A stretch of DNA of 64,000 nucleotides from positions 62,001 through 126,000 of the forward strand of contig NZ_BDBC01000019.1 of the NCBI RefSeq assembly GCF_001612785.1. Direction: 5' to 3'. Shown here piece after piece: positions 7,333-18,092 of the stretch. Each line of letters starts with the position of its first letter. The stretch's first letter is position 1. Source of the DNA: Nocardia beijingensis NBRC 16342. GTDB lineage: Bacteria > Actinomycetota > Actinomycetes > Mycobacteriales > Mycobacteriaceae. The notes below the pieces were generated by a model, which had not been told where the DNA came from, searched no databases, and worked only from the letters and a program-made list of their open reading frames with translations. The position numbers and the translations under genes were made by a program.

Positions 7333-8931
7333 CTACCGCCGGTCGACCGCGACCAGGTGGGTGACCTGTTCCCCTTCGGCGGCGCCGAACTTCGCGACGG
7401 CCTCTTCCCGCAGCTGATCCTGGGCGGTGAGCCGAACCTGGTGCTGGTGCATGTGCTCGGCCCAGGAGCGCACGACGAACGCCTCGACATAGCGATCGAT
7501 CACCCCGACGTCGCGATACAGGCGCCATTCCATCGCTCCGGTGCGCTGCCTGGAGCGCCCGACGAAGGCCATGGCGGCGAGGAATTCCTCCACGCATTCC
7601 TCCGGCACGTCGTAGTTGCGCAGGATCAGCACCGGACCGTCGTCGGGATCGGGTTCGACCACCAGCTCCGGTTCCGGCCAGAACGCCGATGGTGTGAGAT
7701 CGAGCAGCTCGGGATCGTTGCGGATGGGCAGCCACACCGTGCTCACCGCGCAGAACGCCAGCAGCGCCGCGGCCCACAGCAGCGCGGGCACCGTACCGAT
7801 CGCGTCGGCGACCACGCCCCAGACCAGCGAGCCGATCGCCTGTCCGCCCATGAAGACCAGCAGGTACACCGACAGTCCTCGGGCGCGCACCCAGGACGGC
7901 AACAGCAGTTGCATGGTCGAGTTCATCGTGGACATGGCCAGCAGCCAGGCCAGCCCCGCGAACACCAGCAGCACGAGCACCACCGGCACGACGCTCAGCA
8001 GCGCGCTGCCCGCCGTCGCCAGTCCGAACAGGATCGCGGCGGCGGTCAACCGCTGAGTGGGGGTCAGCCACGCGCGCAACCGCGACAGCCCCGCGGCGCC
8101 GAGCACCGCGCCGATGCCGAGCGCGCCGAGCATCAGGCCGTACCCGGACGAGGACAATCCGAGCTGATCACGCGCGACCACCGGCAGCAACGCCCACACC
8201 GCGCTGGCGGGCGCGATGAACAGGATCGAGCGCAACAGCACCCGGCGGATGGCGGGTGCCGCGCGGATGAACCGGGTGCCCGCCTGCAAGGCCGCCAGCG
8301 GGCGCTCGGTGGGCAGACGCCGATCGGTCGCGGGGCGGCGCCACACCGTCAGCACCGCGACGATGCCGACGAACGACACCGCGTTCAGCGCGAACACCAG
8401 CGTCGGCCCGGACAGCGACACCAGGACCCCGGCCAGCGCCGGACCCACCGCCCTTCCGATGTTGATGTTCATGCTGCCCAGCGCCGACGCCGCCGGGATC
8501 TGCTCGCGCGGGACGAGTTCGGGCTGGATGGCCTGCCAGGCGGGCGCGGTCAGCGCTTGGCCGCAGCCGAGCAGGAACAACAGGGTGAGCAGCACCGCGG
8601 GCGTGGTGTGCCCGGTCGCGGTCGAGACCGCCAGGACCATGGCCAGCACCGCCATCGTGGACTGCGCGCCGAGCAGCAGCCTGCGCCGATCCAGCAGGTC
8701 GGCGATCACGCCGGACGGGATGGACAGCAACATCACCGGAAGCGTGATCGCGGTCTGCACGAATGACACCAGCGCCGCCGCGTTGGGCTGATCGACCATG
8801 ATCCACTGCGCGCCGACGGTCTGCATCCAGGTGCCCAGGTTCGACACCAATTGCGCCACCCACAGCGCCCGGTAGACCGGAGAACGCAGCGGCGCCCAGG
8901 TGGAAATCGGCGTCGTCGCGGCGGTGGTCAC
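7333..8931 (-). CDS. MFS exporter with C-terminal monooxygenase-like domain
   Basis: A 532-residue protein. Residues about 1-415 are a twelve-helix major facilitator of the EntS/MFS_3 kind, with SIPSGVIADLLDRRRLLLG carrying the conserved loop 2-3 motif. Residues about 430-532 leave the membrane and resemble an antibiotic biosynthesis monooxygenase (ABM) ferredoxin-like domain (GPVLILRNYDVP to the RSWAEHMHQHQ stretch). Fusions of this kind occur in actinobacteria; the role of the tail is not known. The GTG start at 8931 is chosen because the transporter's natural N-terminus starts there and longer frames run antisense into the neighbour. The EamA gene stops just 10 bases upstream, so both probably share a transcript. 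Confidence 0.85.
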   Translation of the reverse strand: MTTAATTPISTWAPLRSPVYRALWVAQLVSNLGTWMQTVGAQWIMVDQPNAAALVSFVQTAITLPVMLLSIPSGVIADLLDRRRLLLGAQSTMAVLAMVLAVSTATGHTTPAVLLTLLFLLGCGQALTAPAWQAIQPELVPREQIPAASALGSMNINIGRAVGPALAGVLVSLSGPTLVFALNAVSFVGIVAVLTVWRRPATDRRLPTERPLAALQAGTRFIRAAPAIRRVLLRSILFIAPASAVWALLPVVARDQLGLSSSGYGLMLGALGIGAVLGAAGLSRLRAWLTPTQRLTAAAILFGLATAGSALLSVVPVVLVLLVFAGLAWLLAMSTMNSTMQLLLPSWVRARGLSVYLLVFMGGQAIGSLVWGVVADAIGTVPALLWAAALLAFCAVSTVWLPIRNDPELLDLTPSAFWPEPELVVEPDPDDGPVLILRNYDVPEECVEEFLAAMAFVGRSRQRTGAMEWRLYRDVGVIDRYVEAFVVRSWAEHMHQHQVRLTAQDQLREEAVAKFGAAEGEQVTHLVAVDRR

Positions 8932-8941
8932 TCGCCGGAGT

Positions 8942-9886
8942 CTAGTCGCGGGACGAACACCTTCCCGCCGCCGTGTCCTGCGCAGGCGCCGCCGGTCGCG
9001 CCGGTCTCGCCGCGAGCAGCACCGCCAGGACGAGCAAGGCGGCGCCGGCCAGCCCCGGCGCGGTGAGGCGTTCGCCCAGGAACACCGCCGCCAGCACCGC
9101 TCCCGTGAGCGGTTCGAGCAGGGCGAGCACCGCGGCGAGCCCGGGACCGGCCGTCGCGAGCCCCCGGAAGTACAGGGTGTAGGCCACGGCGGTGGGCGCC
9201 AGCCCCAGCAGGAGCACCAGCGCGACGCTGTTCGGCGTCGGATCGAACGCGACACCGCCCGCCGCCGCGAGCGGAGCCAGCAGCACAGCGCCACCGGTGA
9301 ACCCGAGGCCCGTGGTGGTCATCGCGTCGAGCCCGGGAACGGGCGTCGCGTTGATCACGGTGACCGTCGCGAACGCCGCCGCGGCCGTCGACGCGAGCAC
9401 CGCACCCGCCAGCAACCCGCCTGCCCCCGCGTCGCCGGTCGGGACGCCGACCAGCAGAGCCAGTCCGCAGAGGGCGATGCCGATGGTCACCGCACGGAGC
9501 CGGTCCACCGCGCGCCTTCCGGTGGAATGCTCCAGCGCGGCGACGAGCACCGGCGACATGCCGATCGTGATCAACGTGGCGAGGCTCACCGACGACGTCG
9601 TCACGGCGGCGAAATAGGCCGCCTGGAACACCGCCGCGAGCACGGCCACCGCGCCGATCCGCCGCCACGCCAGCGGGTCGCGCGGCCACGGCCGCCGCGT
9701 ACTCACCAGCAGCGCCACCAACAGCAGCCCGCCGACGGCGAGCCGGCAGGTCGCCACCGCGACAGGTGACAACCCGGTGGCCCGGTGCAACAAGGTGCCG
9801 AGCAGACCTCCGGTACCCCAGAGGATTCCGGCGCCGACGAGGTGGACCAGCCCCGAACGGCCGGTCGAGGACACAGATGAGGACAT
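8942..9886 (-). CDS. EamA/DMT family exporter
   Basis: A 314-residue integral membrane protein with ten predicted helices arranged as two EamA repeats, the layout of drug/metabolite transporters such as RhaT and YdcZ relatives. The N-terminal repeat starts LVHLVGAGILWGTGGLLGTL and the second includes LGLAPTAVAYTLYFRGL, the typical region before the last EamA helices. The ATG at 9886 is preferred because an AGGAG site lies 12 bases upstream; an extra 20 residues would be needed for the longer frame. It precedes the MFS exporter in the same direction. The exported substrate is unknown. Confidence 0.85.
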   Translation of the reverse strand: MSSSVSSTGRSGLVHLVGAGILWGTGGLLGTLLHRATGLSPVAVATCRLAVGGLLLVALLVSTRRPWPRDPLAWRRIGAVAVLAAVFQAAYFAAVTTSSVSLATLITIGMSPVLVAALEHSTGRRAVDRLRAVTIGIALCGLALLVGVPTGDAGAGGLLAGAVLASTAAAAFATVTVINATPVPGLDAMTTTGLGFTGGAVLLAPLAAAGGVAFDPTPNSVALVLLLGLAPTAVAYTLYFRGLATAGPGLAAVLALLEPLTGAVLAAVFLGERLTAPGLAGAALLVLAVLLAARPARPAAPAQDTAAGRCSSRD

Positions 9887-10174
9887 CGAGAATCGCGCTC
9901 CTGCGACGAGAGGGATAAGGGGTCGCGGAAGCGAGGTGCACAGCAATGCCGAAAGGGCGCGCTCACCGCTCGGTGGCGCGCTGGAGACCTACACCTCGCT
10001 CAGGAGGCGGGCGGCGGGGTGATGGGGAAGCACCGGTGCACGGCACAGATCCTAGTACGAGGCGCGGCGAGTCATCCCATGAGTTCCGGTTTCCGCCCGG
10101 CCACGGTTGCCCCGCGCAGCCGCCGCGACCGCCGAAATCCTGGTGGAACTGGACGACATCGGTAGCATCGCCGC

Positions 10175-10957
10175 ATGGTGGCACACTCGGCGCGACTGGG
10201 ACCCGTCGTCCTGCTCGCCCTCTGCGCGATCACCGGGTGCTCGAGCGGCGAACCGAAGCGGGGCGCCGACGAACCGACTCCGGTGGACCGCACCTTCATC
10301 TCGACCGATGTGCAGGGCACTCCGATTCCCGGCGGCGGACCGCTGACGCTCGGCTTCACCGACAGCCGCGTCGCCGCAGACGCCGGCTGCAACAAGTTCA
10401 CCGGCGCGGTCTCCTTCGACGACCACGTCCTGCACGTCTCCGGTCTGGCCACCACCCTCATGGCCTGCGAGGACGATCGGCGCGGAGCCGACGAATGGCT
10501 CAGCGAGCTGCTGAATTCCGAGCCGAGCTGGCGGCTCGACGACGCGCGGCTGATGCTGCACAGCCCCGACCGCACCGTCACCTTGCTCGACAAGAAGGTC
10601 GCCCGGCCGGACAAACCGGTCAAGGGCACGCCGTGGCTGGCCACCGCGCTCATCACCGACAACAGCCAGGTCCGCTCCCGCGCCCTCGACGAGGCCCAGC
10701 CCACGCTCGTCATCGCCGAGGACGGCGGTGTCTCCGGCAACGCCGGGTGCAACCGCATGACCGGCAGCGCCGAGGTGTCCGGTACCGGGATCACGTTCCG
10801 GATCGCCACCACGAAGATGATGTGCTCGCCGGAGGTGATGGAAGTCGAGCAGGCCGTGCTGAAAGCCCTGGACGGCAAGACCACCGCCGCGGTGGACGCC
10901 GACACGCTGACCCTGCGCAACGACAACGGCGCGGGACTGGTCCTGCACGCGCAGTGA
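10175..10957 (+). CDS. Lipoprotein with two META domains
   Basis: A 260-residue exported lipoprotein: a basic start, a hydrophobic run (VVLLALCAI) and the lipobox ITGC, cleaved before cysteine 23. Two META (HslJ-like, DUF306) repeats follow, marked by AGCNKFTGAVSF in the first and AGCNRMTGSAEVSG plus TKMMC in the second. META-domain proteins are envelope proteins linked to stress or drug tolerance in some bacteria (HslJ, novobiocin). It stands alone on the plus strand and is convergent with the next lipoprotein gene, 9 bases away. Confidence 0.85.
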   Translation: MVAHSARLGPVVLLALCAITGCSSGEPKRGADEPTPVDRTFISTDVQGTPIPGGGPLTLGFTDSRVAADAGCNKFTGAVSFDDHVLHVSGLATTLMACEDDRRGADEWLSELLNSEPSWRLDDARLMLHSPDRTVTLLDKKVARPDKPVKGTPWLATALITDNSQVRSRALDEAQPTLVIAEDGGVSGNAGCNRMTGSAEVSGTGITFRIATTKMMCSPEVMEVEQAVLKALDGKTTAAVDADTLTLRNDNGAGLVLHAQ

Positions 10958-10966
10958 GCGCGCCCG

Positions 10967-11614
10967 CTACTTCTTCCGCGTGAGCACCACGCGATCGGCG
11001 ACCCGCTCCGCCTCGCCGGGCGGCGCGAAGTAGATCTCCATGACCACCCGATCGGCCGATTCCGGGCGGATCACCGTGCGCATCGGAATGGTCTTGCCCA
11101 CGAACTGCGGGCCGAGCACACCGGGATCGGTGAATTCCCCGGCCATGACGATGTCGGGGTCGCCGCCACTGTTCTTGGCGCCCTTGTAGCTCATCGTCAT
11201 CGGCGTGACACTGTCGACGGTCGTCCACTCGTAGCGGTTGTCCGTCGGCGCGAATCCGAGCAGACCGAGCCGGTAGTACGGTTTGTCGCCGAAGGCGCCC
11301 TCCGCTTGCTCCCGCAGGAAGTTGCCGCCGGTCTCGGCGATCCAGTCCCACCGCGAGACGATCTCGCTCCTGATCGGATTCTCCGCCGTGCCACCGGCGA
11401 TGTAGGTCGATTTCTCGCCCTTCCACTCCCCCACGAGCTGGTTCAGCCTGCGGTGCCCGGCGTCCTGCTGCTGCGGCTGCGCCGCCGTCGCGGTGGCGGA
11501 GGTCGCGTCGTGGTGGGTGTGCTCGTCGTGCGAGGTGTCTCCGGAACAACCGGCGAGGGCGGCCAGCGCGACGAGCGCGACCGGGAGTGCGGCGTACAGC
11601 TTGCGTGGCATCAC
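10967..11614 (-). CDS. Lipoprotein, DUF1579-like
   Basis: A 215-residue lipoprotein with a clear type II signal (ALPVALVALAALAGC), then a histidine-rich linker (HDEHTHHD) and a globular part starting HRRLNQLVGEWKGEKSTYI. The start of this part, and the WDWIAETGGNFLREQ stretch, match the DUF1579 / lipocalin-like group. The histidine cluster may bind metal (inference). The start could be either of two adjacent ATG codons. It lies downstream of the tpiA terminator, so it probably has its own promoter. Confidence 0.7.
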   Translation of the reverse strand: MMPRKLYAALPVALVALAALAGCSGDTSHDEHTHHDATSATATAAQPQQQDAGHRRLNQLVGEWKGEKSTYIAGGTAENPIRSEIVSRWDWIAETGGNFLREQAEGAFGDKPYYRLGLLGFAPTDNRYEWTTVDSVTPMTMSYKGAKNSGGDPDIVMAGEFTDPGVLGPQFVGKTIPMRTVIRPESADRVVMEIYFAPPGEAERVADRVVLTRKK

Positions 11615-11698
11615 GGAAATCCTTGTCCGACCGGCGATTCGAGCCGCGTCATCATCGCACGGACCGACCGCGCCGGTCGTTCACCGCTGGGAAACGCA

Positions 11699-11739
11699 CG
11701 ACAGCCCGGTATCGCGGGAGCGGCGATACCGGGCTGTCG
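11699..11739. terminator. Perfect 17-bp hairpin after tpiA
   Basis: Arms at 11699-11715 and 11723-11739 are exact complements, with a 7-base loop. On the minus strand the stem lies about 17 bases past the tpiA stop and is followed by TGCGTTTCCC, a weak T-run as is usual in actinobacteria. It would end the gap-pgk-tpiA transcript and isolate the lipoprotein gene. Confidence 0.85.
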
Positions 11740-11755
11740 CGGGTAGTGCCAGGGG

Positions 11756-12541
11756 TCAGGGCAGCGGGCCGCCCGCGGCGATGGCGGAAAGAGTGGCGAA
11801 TTCGTCACCCTTGAGCGAAGCGCCGCCGACCAGCGCGCCGTCGATGTCGCTCTGCGCGACCAGTTCTCCGACGTTCTTGGCGTTCACCGACCCGCCGTAG
11901 AGCACGCGGACACCCGCCGCGACCTCCGGCGAGGCGAGCTTCTCCAGTTCCCCGCGGATCGCGCCGCACACCTCTTGCGCGTCGGCGGGAGTGGCGACCT
12001 TGCCGGTGCCGATCGCCCACACCGGCTCGTAGGCGATGACGATCTTCGAGATCTCCTCCGCCGTCAGGCCTTTCAGCGAGCCACGCAGTTGCTCGAGGTT
12101 GTACTCGACGTGCGTGCCCGCCTCGCGGATGTTCAAGCCTTCGCCGATGCACACGATCGGGGTGATCCCGTGCTTGAGCGCCTGCTTGGCCTTCGCCAGC
12201 ACGGTCGCGTCGTCCTCGTTGTGGTACTGCCGCCGCTCGGAGTGCCCGACCACGACGAAGGTGCAGCCCAGCTTGGCGAGCATGCTCGCGCTGATCTCGC
12301 CGGTGTAGGCGCCCGACTCGTGCACCGAGACGTCCTGGCCGCCGTAGGTGAGCAGCAGCTTGTCGCCTTCGACCAGCGTCTGCACGCTGCGGATGTCGAC
12401 GAACGGCGGGATCACCGCCACGTCCACCTTGTCGAAGTACTTCTCCGGCAGCGCGAACGCGATCTTCTGCACCAGAGCGATGGCCTCGAGATGATTGAGG
12501 TTCATCTTCCAGTTGCCCGCGATGAGCGGTTTGCGTGCCAT
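11756..12541 (-). CDS. tpiA: Triosephosphate isomerase
   Basis: Interconverts dihydroxyacetone phosphate and glyceraldehyde 3-phosphate in glycolysis. The 261 residues span the TIM barrel: GNWKMN with the catalytic lysine, VVGHSERR with the catalytic histidine, and [11 protein letters not shown] with the catalytic glutamate and loop 6, then VLYGGSV in the phosphate site. The ATG at 12541 sits 2 bases after the pgk stop, so translation is probably coupled. A strong hairpin follows the stop. Confidence 0.98.
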   Translation of the reverse strand: MARKPLIAGNWKMNLNHLEAIALVQKIAFALPEKYFDKVDVAVIPPFVDIRSVQTLVEGDKLLLTYGGQDVSVHESGAYTGEISASMLAKLGCTFVVVGHSERRQYHNEDDATVLAKAKQALKHGITPIVCIGEGLNIREAGTHVEYNLEQLRGSLKGLTAEEISKIVIAYEPVWAIGTGKVATPADAQEVCGAIRGELEKLASPEVAAGVRVLYGGSVNAKNVGELVAQSDIDGALVGGASLKGDEFATLSAIAAGGPLP

Positions 12542-12543
12542 GC

Positions 12544-13758
12544 TCAGTCCTCCAACACCGCGATGCCGGGCAGTTCCTTGCCCTCCAGGTACTCCAGCGA
12601 CGCGCCGCCGCCCGTGGAGATGTGCGAGAAGCCGTCCTCTGGCAGGCCGAGCGCGCGCACGGCCGCCGCCGAGTCGCCGCCGCCGACCACGGTGAACGCG
12701 CCCTTGCCGGTGGCCGTCACGATCGCCTCGGCCACCCCGCGGGTGCCCGCGGCGAACTTCTCGAACTCGAACACGCCCATCGGCCCGTTCCAGAACACGG
12801 TCCGCGCCTCGGTCAGCAGGGCCGCGAAGCGGTCCACCGAATCCGGGCCGATGTCCAGGCCCAGCCAGTCGTCCGGGATCTCGTGCGCCGCAACCACCTT
12901 CGACTCCGCGTCGGCGGCGAACTTGTCGGCAACCACGATGTCGCGCGGCAGATGGATGACGTCGGCGTACTGCTCGAGCAGCCGCTTGCAGGTGTCGACC
13001 ATCTCCTCCTGCAACAGCGAGGCGCCCACCGAAAGGCCCTGTGCCGCAAGGAAGGTGAAGCACATGCCGCCGCCGATCACCAGCGTGTCGACCTTCGGCG
13101 CGAGCGCCTCGATGACCGCGAGCTTGTCGGAGACCTTGGAACCGCCGAGCACGACCGCGTACGGCCGGTCCGGGTTCTCGGTGAGCTTGGCCAGCACGTC
13201 CACCTCGGCCGCGACCAGCGTGCCCGCGTAGTGCGGCAGCGCCTGCGCGACGTCGTACACCGACGCCTGCTTGCGGTGCACCACGCCGAACCCGTCGGAG
13301 ACGAACGCGCCGTCGTCGCCGACCAGCTCGACCAGCGCCGCGGCCAGCTTGGCCCGGTCGGCGTCGTCCTTGCTGGTCTCGCGCGGGTCGAAGCGGATGT
13401 TCTCCAGCAGCAGCACGTCACCGTCGGTGAGGCCCTCCGACCGCGCCAGCGCGTCCTGGCCCACCACGTCACCGGCGAGCTGCACATTGCGGCCCAGCTC
13501 CTCGGCGAGCCTGGCGGCCACCGGCGCCAGCGACAGCTTCGGGTCCGGTCCGCCCTTCGGCCTGCCGAGGTGCGCGGTGACGACGACCTTGGCGCCCGCC
13601 TCGGCGAGCGCCTTGATGGTCGGCGCGGAGGCGATGATGCGGCCGGGATCGGTGATCTGTCCCTGGTCGTCGAGGGGCACGTTCAGGTCGGAGCGCACCA
13701 GCACGCCCCGGCCCTCGACGCCCTCGCCGAGCAGGTCCGCGAGTGTCTTGACAGCCAT
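12544..13758 (-). CDS. pgk: Phosphoglycerate kinase
   Basis: Transfers the phosphate of 1,3-bisphosphoglycerate to ADP. The 404-residue length is normal. The N-domain shows [11 protein letters not shown] and the basic GRPKG segment of the substrate site. The hinge region and C-domain show [23 protein letters not shown] and the nucleotide loop [10 protein letters not shown]. The ATG at 13758 is 5 bases after the gap stop; longer in-frame reading lies antisense-like across gap and is not coding. It is the middle gene of the gap-pgk-tpiA operon. Confidence 0.98.
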   Translation of the reverse strand: MAVKTLADLLGEGVEGRGVLVRSDLNVPLDDQGQITDPGRIIASAPTIKALAEAGAKVVVTAHLGRPKGGPDPKLSLAPVAARLAEELGRNVQLAGDVVGQDALARSEGLTDGDVLLLENIRFDPRETSKDDADRAKLAAALVELVGDDGAFVSDGFGVVHRKQASVYDVAQALPHYAGTLVAAEVDVLAKLTENPDRPYAVVLGGSKVSDKLAVIEALAPKVDTLVIGGGMCFTFLAAQGLSVGASLLQEEMVDTCKRLLEQYADVIHLPRDIVVADKFAADAESKVVAAHEIPDDWLGLDIGPDSVDRFAALLTEARTVFWNGPMGVFEFEKFAAGTRGVAEAIVTATGKGAFTVVGGGDSAAAVRALGLPEDGFSHISTGGGASLEYLEGKELPGIAVLED

Positions 13759-13763
13759 GCGCG

Positions 13764-14810
<1,047 letters not shown>

Positions 14811-14932
14811 TCATTCCGATGTCCACTCACACTAACGTCCTGCCGTGGCCTCGCCGACACGCACCTGGCTTTCGCGCGAGCCGCGATGCCTGGTCAGACG
14901 CCCGACCAGCAGGAGTCGCAGCGGGCCGGAAA

Positions 14933-14972
14933 CACGCGATCCCCGCGACCGGGGACGGCGCGGGGATCGTGG
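14933..14972. terminator. Hairpin after whiA
   Basis: GATCCCCGCG at 14938-14947 pairs exactly with CGCGGGGATC at 14959-14968, and CAC/GTG flanks can extend the stem with a small bulge. On the minus strand it lies shortly after the whiA stop and is followed by GTTTCC. It would separate the uvrC-rapZ-yvcK-whiA transcript from gap. Confidence 0.65.
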
Positions 14973-14983
14973 AAAACGCGTGC

Positions 14984-15967
14984 TCAGGCTTCGTCGAGCA
15001 GTTCGGCCGTGACGGCCGATTCGGTGTCGGGCACGCCCAGCTCCTTGGCGCGCCGGTCGGCCATCGACAGCAGCCGCCGGATACGGCCAGCGACAGCGTC
15101 TTTCGTCATCGGCGGGTCGGCGAGCTGGCCGAGTTCCTCCAGCGACGCCTGCCGGTGCTGCACCCGCAGCCGGCCCGCCGCGGCGAGATGATCGGGCACG
15201 TCGTCGCTGAGGATCTCCAGCGCGCGTTCCACCCGCGCCGCCGCCGCGACCGCCGCCCGCGCCGAGCGGCGCAGGTTGGCGTCGTCGAAGTTGGCCAGCC
15301 GATTCGCGGTCGCGCGCACCTCGCGGCGCAGCCTGCGTTCCTCCCACACCATCCTGGTGCCGTGCGCGCCCATCCTGGTCAGCAGCGCGCCGATCGCCTC
15401 ACCGTCGCGCACCACCACGCGATCGGTGCCGCGCACCTCCCGCGCCTTGGCCGTGATGCCGAGCCGCCGGGCCGCGCCGACCAGCGCCAGCGCCGCCTCG
15501 GGACCGGGGCAGCTGACCTCGAGCGCCGAGGAGCGGCCCGGTTCGGTGAGCGAGCCGTGGGCGAGAAACGCACCGCGCCAAGCGGCTTCGGCGTCGGCGA
15601 TGCTGCCGCCGACCACCTGCGCGGGCAGGCCGCGCACCGGACGGCCGCGGACGTCGAGCAGACCGGTCTGCCGGGCCAGCGCCTCGCCCTCCTTGGAGAC
15701 GCGCACCACGTACCGCGAGGTCTTGCGCAGTCCGCCCGCGCCGAGCACGTGCACGTCGGAGCCGTAGCCGTAGAGCTCGAAGATCTCCCGGCGCAGCCTG
15801 CGCGCGATGGACCCCATGTCCACCTCGGCCTCGACGATCACCCGGCCGCCGACGATGTGCAGGCCGCCCGCGAAACGCAGCAGAGCGGACAGTTCCGCCT
15901 TGCGGGAACTCACCTGCGACACCGTGAGCCTGCTCAGCTCGTCTTTCACATCGGCTGTCATCGCCAC
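14984..15967 (-). CDS. whiA: Sporulation/cell division regulator WhiA
   Basis: A 327-residue DNA-binding regulator that pairs an N-terminal degenerate LAGLIDADG homing-endonuclease fold with a C-terminal helix-turn-helix. In Streptomyces WhiA acts with WhiB to start sporulation septation, and it is kept in non-sporulating relatives. Visible signatures are the N-terminus [13 protein letters not shown], the [13 protein letters not shown] block of the endonuclease-like fold, and the C-terminal [21 protein letters not shown] helix-turn-helix. The GTG start at 15967 has GGAG at a good distance; an ATG two codons later is an alternative. It overlaps the end of yvcK by 10 bases. Confidence 0.97.
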   Translation of the reverse strand: MAMTADVKDELSRLTVSQVSSRKAELSALLRFAGGLHIVGGRVIVEAEVDMGSIARRLRREIFELYGYGSDVHVLGAGGLRKTSRYVVRVSKEGEALARQTGLLDVRGRPVRGLPAQVVGGSIADAEAAWRGAFLAHGSLTEPGRSSALEVSCPGPEAALALVGAARRLGITAKAREVRGTDRVVVRDGEAIGALLTRMGAHGTRMVWEERRLRREVRATANRLANFDDANLRRSARAAVAAAARVERALEILSDDVPDHLAAAGRLRVQHRQASLEELGQLADPPMTKDAVAGRIRRLLSMADRRAKELGVPDTESAVTAELLDEA

Positions 15968-17004
15968 GGGACGCGCTCCTTTCCACCCAACCCGGAACGC
16001 ACATCCTGACCCATGTGCCGTCCCTCGACTCGAAGCCCTGCCATTTGCGGCCGAGGTTGCCGGATCAGTTGATCCAGTGCGGCGGCAAGTTTTCCGGGGT
16101 GATGCCGGTCCGTTCCCGCTTCGGCGACATCGGAGAAGGTTACTCGCGCCCGCAACTGCTCGGCAGCCCTGGCCACATGTTCCCGCTCGCGGCCCTCCGG
16201 CACGCAGCCGGAGTCGACCAGCACCTCATCGACGACGAATTCCGGTGCGTGCTGGGACAATACATGCAAATGCCGTTCGGCGGAGAACCCCGCGGTCTCC
16301 CCCGGCTCCGCGGCGAGATTGAGCACGAGGACTTTCCGCGCCCTGGTGTACACCAGGGCCTCCCGTAGCTCGGGGACGAGGACGTGCGGAATCACGCTGG
16401 TGAACCACGATCCCGGGCCGAGCACCACGACGTCGGCGTGTTCGATCGCCGAGGTCGCCTCCGGGCTGGCCGGTGGATCGGACGGAATCAGCCGCACCCG
16501 CCGCACCTTACCCGGCGTCGTGGCGATGGCAACTTGACCGCGAATGCAGCGGCTCACCCGAGGATCGGCTTCGAGCCCGGACACATCCGCCTCGATGTCC
16601 AGCGCGATCGGCGACATGGGGAGGACGCGGCCGGTGATGCGCAACATGCGGGCGACTTCGTCGAGCGCGGCCACCGGGTCGCCGAGCACCTCGGTGAGCC
16701 CCGCCAGGATCAGATTGCCCACGGAGTGCCCGGCCAGCGCGCCGGTACCGCCGAAGCGATGCTGCACGGTGCGCGTCCAGACGCCGTCGGCGTCCTCGGC
16801 CAACGCGGCCAGCGCCATCCGCAGATCACCCGGCGGCAGCACCCCCAGCTCGGCGCGCAGCCGCCCCGAGGAGCCGCCGTCGTCGGCGACGGTGACCACC
16901 GCGCAGATCTTCCTGGTCAGCCGCCGAACCGCGGTCAGCGTCGCGTACAGCCCGTGTCCGCCACCCAGCGCGACGATGCTGGGATTGGATTCCCAACCGG
17001 TCAT
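15958..17004 (-). CDS. yvcK: Gluconeogenesis factor YvcK (CofD-like)
   Basis: A 348-residue protein of the CofD-like Rossmann family, which binds UDP-sugars. The N-terminal motif [19 protein letters not shown] and the [14 protein letters not shown] block are typical, followed by [10 protein letters not shown] and [22 protein letters not shown] sequence. In Bacillus and mycobacteria the family (YvcK/CuvA) links carbon use to cell wall growth. The ATG at 17004 overlaps the rapZ stop by 4 bases (ATGA), and the stop overlaps whiA, which implies coupled translation of rapZ-yvcK-whiA. Confidence 0.96.
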   Translation of the reverse strand: MTGWESNPSIVALGGGHGLYATLTAVRRLTRKICAVVTVADDGGSSGRLRAELGVLPPGDLRMALAALAEDADGVWTRTVQHRFGGTGALAGHSVGNLILAGLTEVLGDPVAALDEVARMLRITGRVLPMSPIALDIEADVSGLEADPRVSRCIRGQVAIATTPGKVRRVRLIPSDPPASPEATSAIEHADVVVLGPGSWFTSVIPHVLVPELREALVYTRARKVLVLNLAAEPGETAGFSAERHLHVLSQHAPEFVVDEVLVDSGCVPEGREREHVARAAEQLRARVTFSDVAEAGTDRHHPGKLAAALDQLIRQPRPQMAGLRVEGRHMGQDVRSGLGGKERVPWR

Positions 17005-17981
17005 TCTCGCCCCAGATCTCGATGCACGACCCGCACCACGTCGGCGGACTCCTCCGCCTCGCCGGTGACCTCGCTCATCAACTCGCCCAGTGCCTCGGCA
17101 ATCGCGACGCTCCGGTGCTTGCCTCCGGTGCAGCCCACTGCGACCGTCATGTATCGCTTCCCCTCTTGGCGGTAACCGTTGGTGGTCAGCTCGACCAGGT
17201 GGTGGCAGGTGCGCAGGTAATCCTCCGCACCGGGACGCGACAGCACGTACTCGCTGACCACCGTCTCCTGACCGGTATGTTCCCGCAACTCCGGTATCCA
17301 ATGCGGATTGGGTAGAAAACGGACATCCAACACCATGTCGGCGTCCAGCGGAACCCCGTACTTGAAGCCGAACGACTGCACGGTGAGCTGCAACGCGGTG
17401 GGCGCGCCGCCGCCGTAGGCCTCCTCCATCTTGCGGTGCAGCTGATGGATGGACAGCTCGGTGGTGTCGATCACCAGGTCGGCGGCGGCCTTCACGGCCG
17501 AAAGGCGCACCCGCTCGGCGGCGATGCCCGCCGACAGCGTGCCGTCCTTGCTCTCGCTCTGCAGCGGATGCCTGCGCCGCGCGAAACCGAAACGTCGGAT
17601 CAGCACGTCGTCGGACGCCTCGAGGAAAAGGACTCTGGTGCGCACGCCGAGAGTCCGCAACTGCTCGGTGACCACCGAGAGGTCGCCGGTGAAGAACCGG
17701 CTGCGCACGTCCATGACCAGCGCGAGACGGCGGATCGGCGGCTTCGCCGAAGCGCCCAGCTCCACCATCCGCCCGAACAGCTCGGGCGGCAGGTTGTCGG
17801 CCACATACCAGCCGAGGTCTTCGAGCACGCGGGCGGCGGTGCCTCGGCCCGCGCCCGAGAGCCCGGTCACGATCACGACCTCGACCGGCGGATTCGCCCC
17901 GCCGACGGCGCTGGACGAGACCGCTCGTCCCGCGCTCGTCGGCGGGTTGCCCGCACTGCTGTTCGATTCGACGCGTGTCAT
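17001..17981 (-). CDS. rapZ: RNase adapter / nucleotide-binding protein RapZ
   Basis: A 326-residue protein of the RapZ (YvcJ) family. The N-terminal P-loop GLSGAGRGTAAR is followed by YVADNLPPELF, and the C-terminal half has the GCTGGKHRSVAIAE motif at the phosphate-binding site. In E. coli RapZ controls glucosamine-6-phosphate synthase through small RNAs; in actinobacteria it is kept beside yvcK and whiA but its partner is not settled. The first 30 residues look disordered (serine- and proline-rich), a feature of actinobacterial homologues. It overlaps yvcK by 4 bases. Confidence 0.96.
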   Translation of the reverse strand: MTRVESNSSAGNPPTSAGRAVSSSAVGGANPPVEVVIVTGLSGAGRGTAARVLEDLGWYVADNLPPELFGRMVELGASAKPPIRRLALVMDVRSRFFTGDLSVVTEQLRTLGVRTRVLFLEASDDVLIRRFGFARRRHPLQSESKDGTLSAGIAAERVRLSAVKAAADLVIDTTELSIHQLHRKMEEAYGGGAPTALQLTVQSFGFKYGVPLDADMVLDVRFLPNPHWIPELREHTGQETVVSEYVLSRPGAEDYLRTCHHLVELTTNGYRQEGKRYMTVAVGCTGGKHRSVAIAEALGELMSEVTGEAEESADVVRVVHRDLGRE

Positions 17982-18092
17982 GTCCTACCGGATCCGTCTC
18001 TGGGGTGCCTTCCGATCATCGCGCACCGGCTTCGGTATCGGCCGCAGACACAACGTACGCGAAACCGAAACTTCCGGTGCACTGTCGACTGA

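Noticed and set aside
6607..8766. Very long plus-strand open frame over the MFS and secG genes
   Set aside because: It is antisense to well-supported genes, its product is a low-complexity mix rich in Arg, Gln and His, and it has no domain. High third-position GC on the opposite strand explains it.
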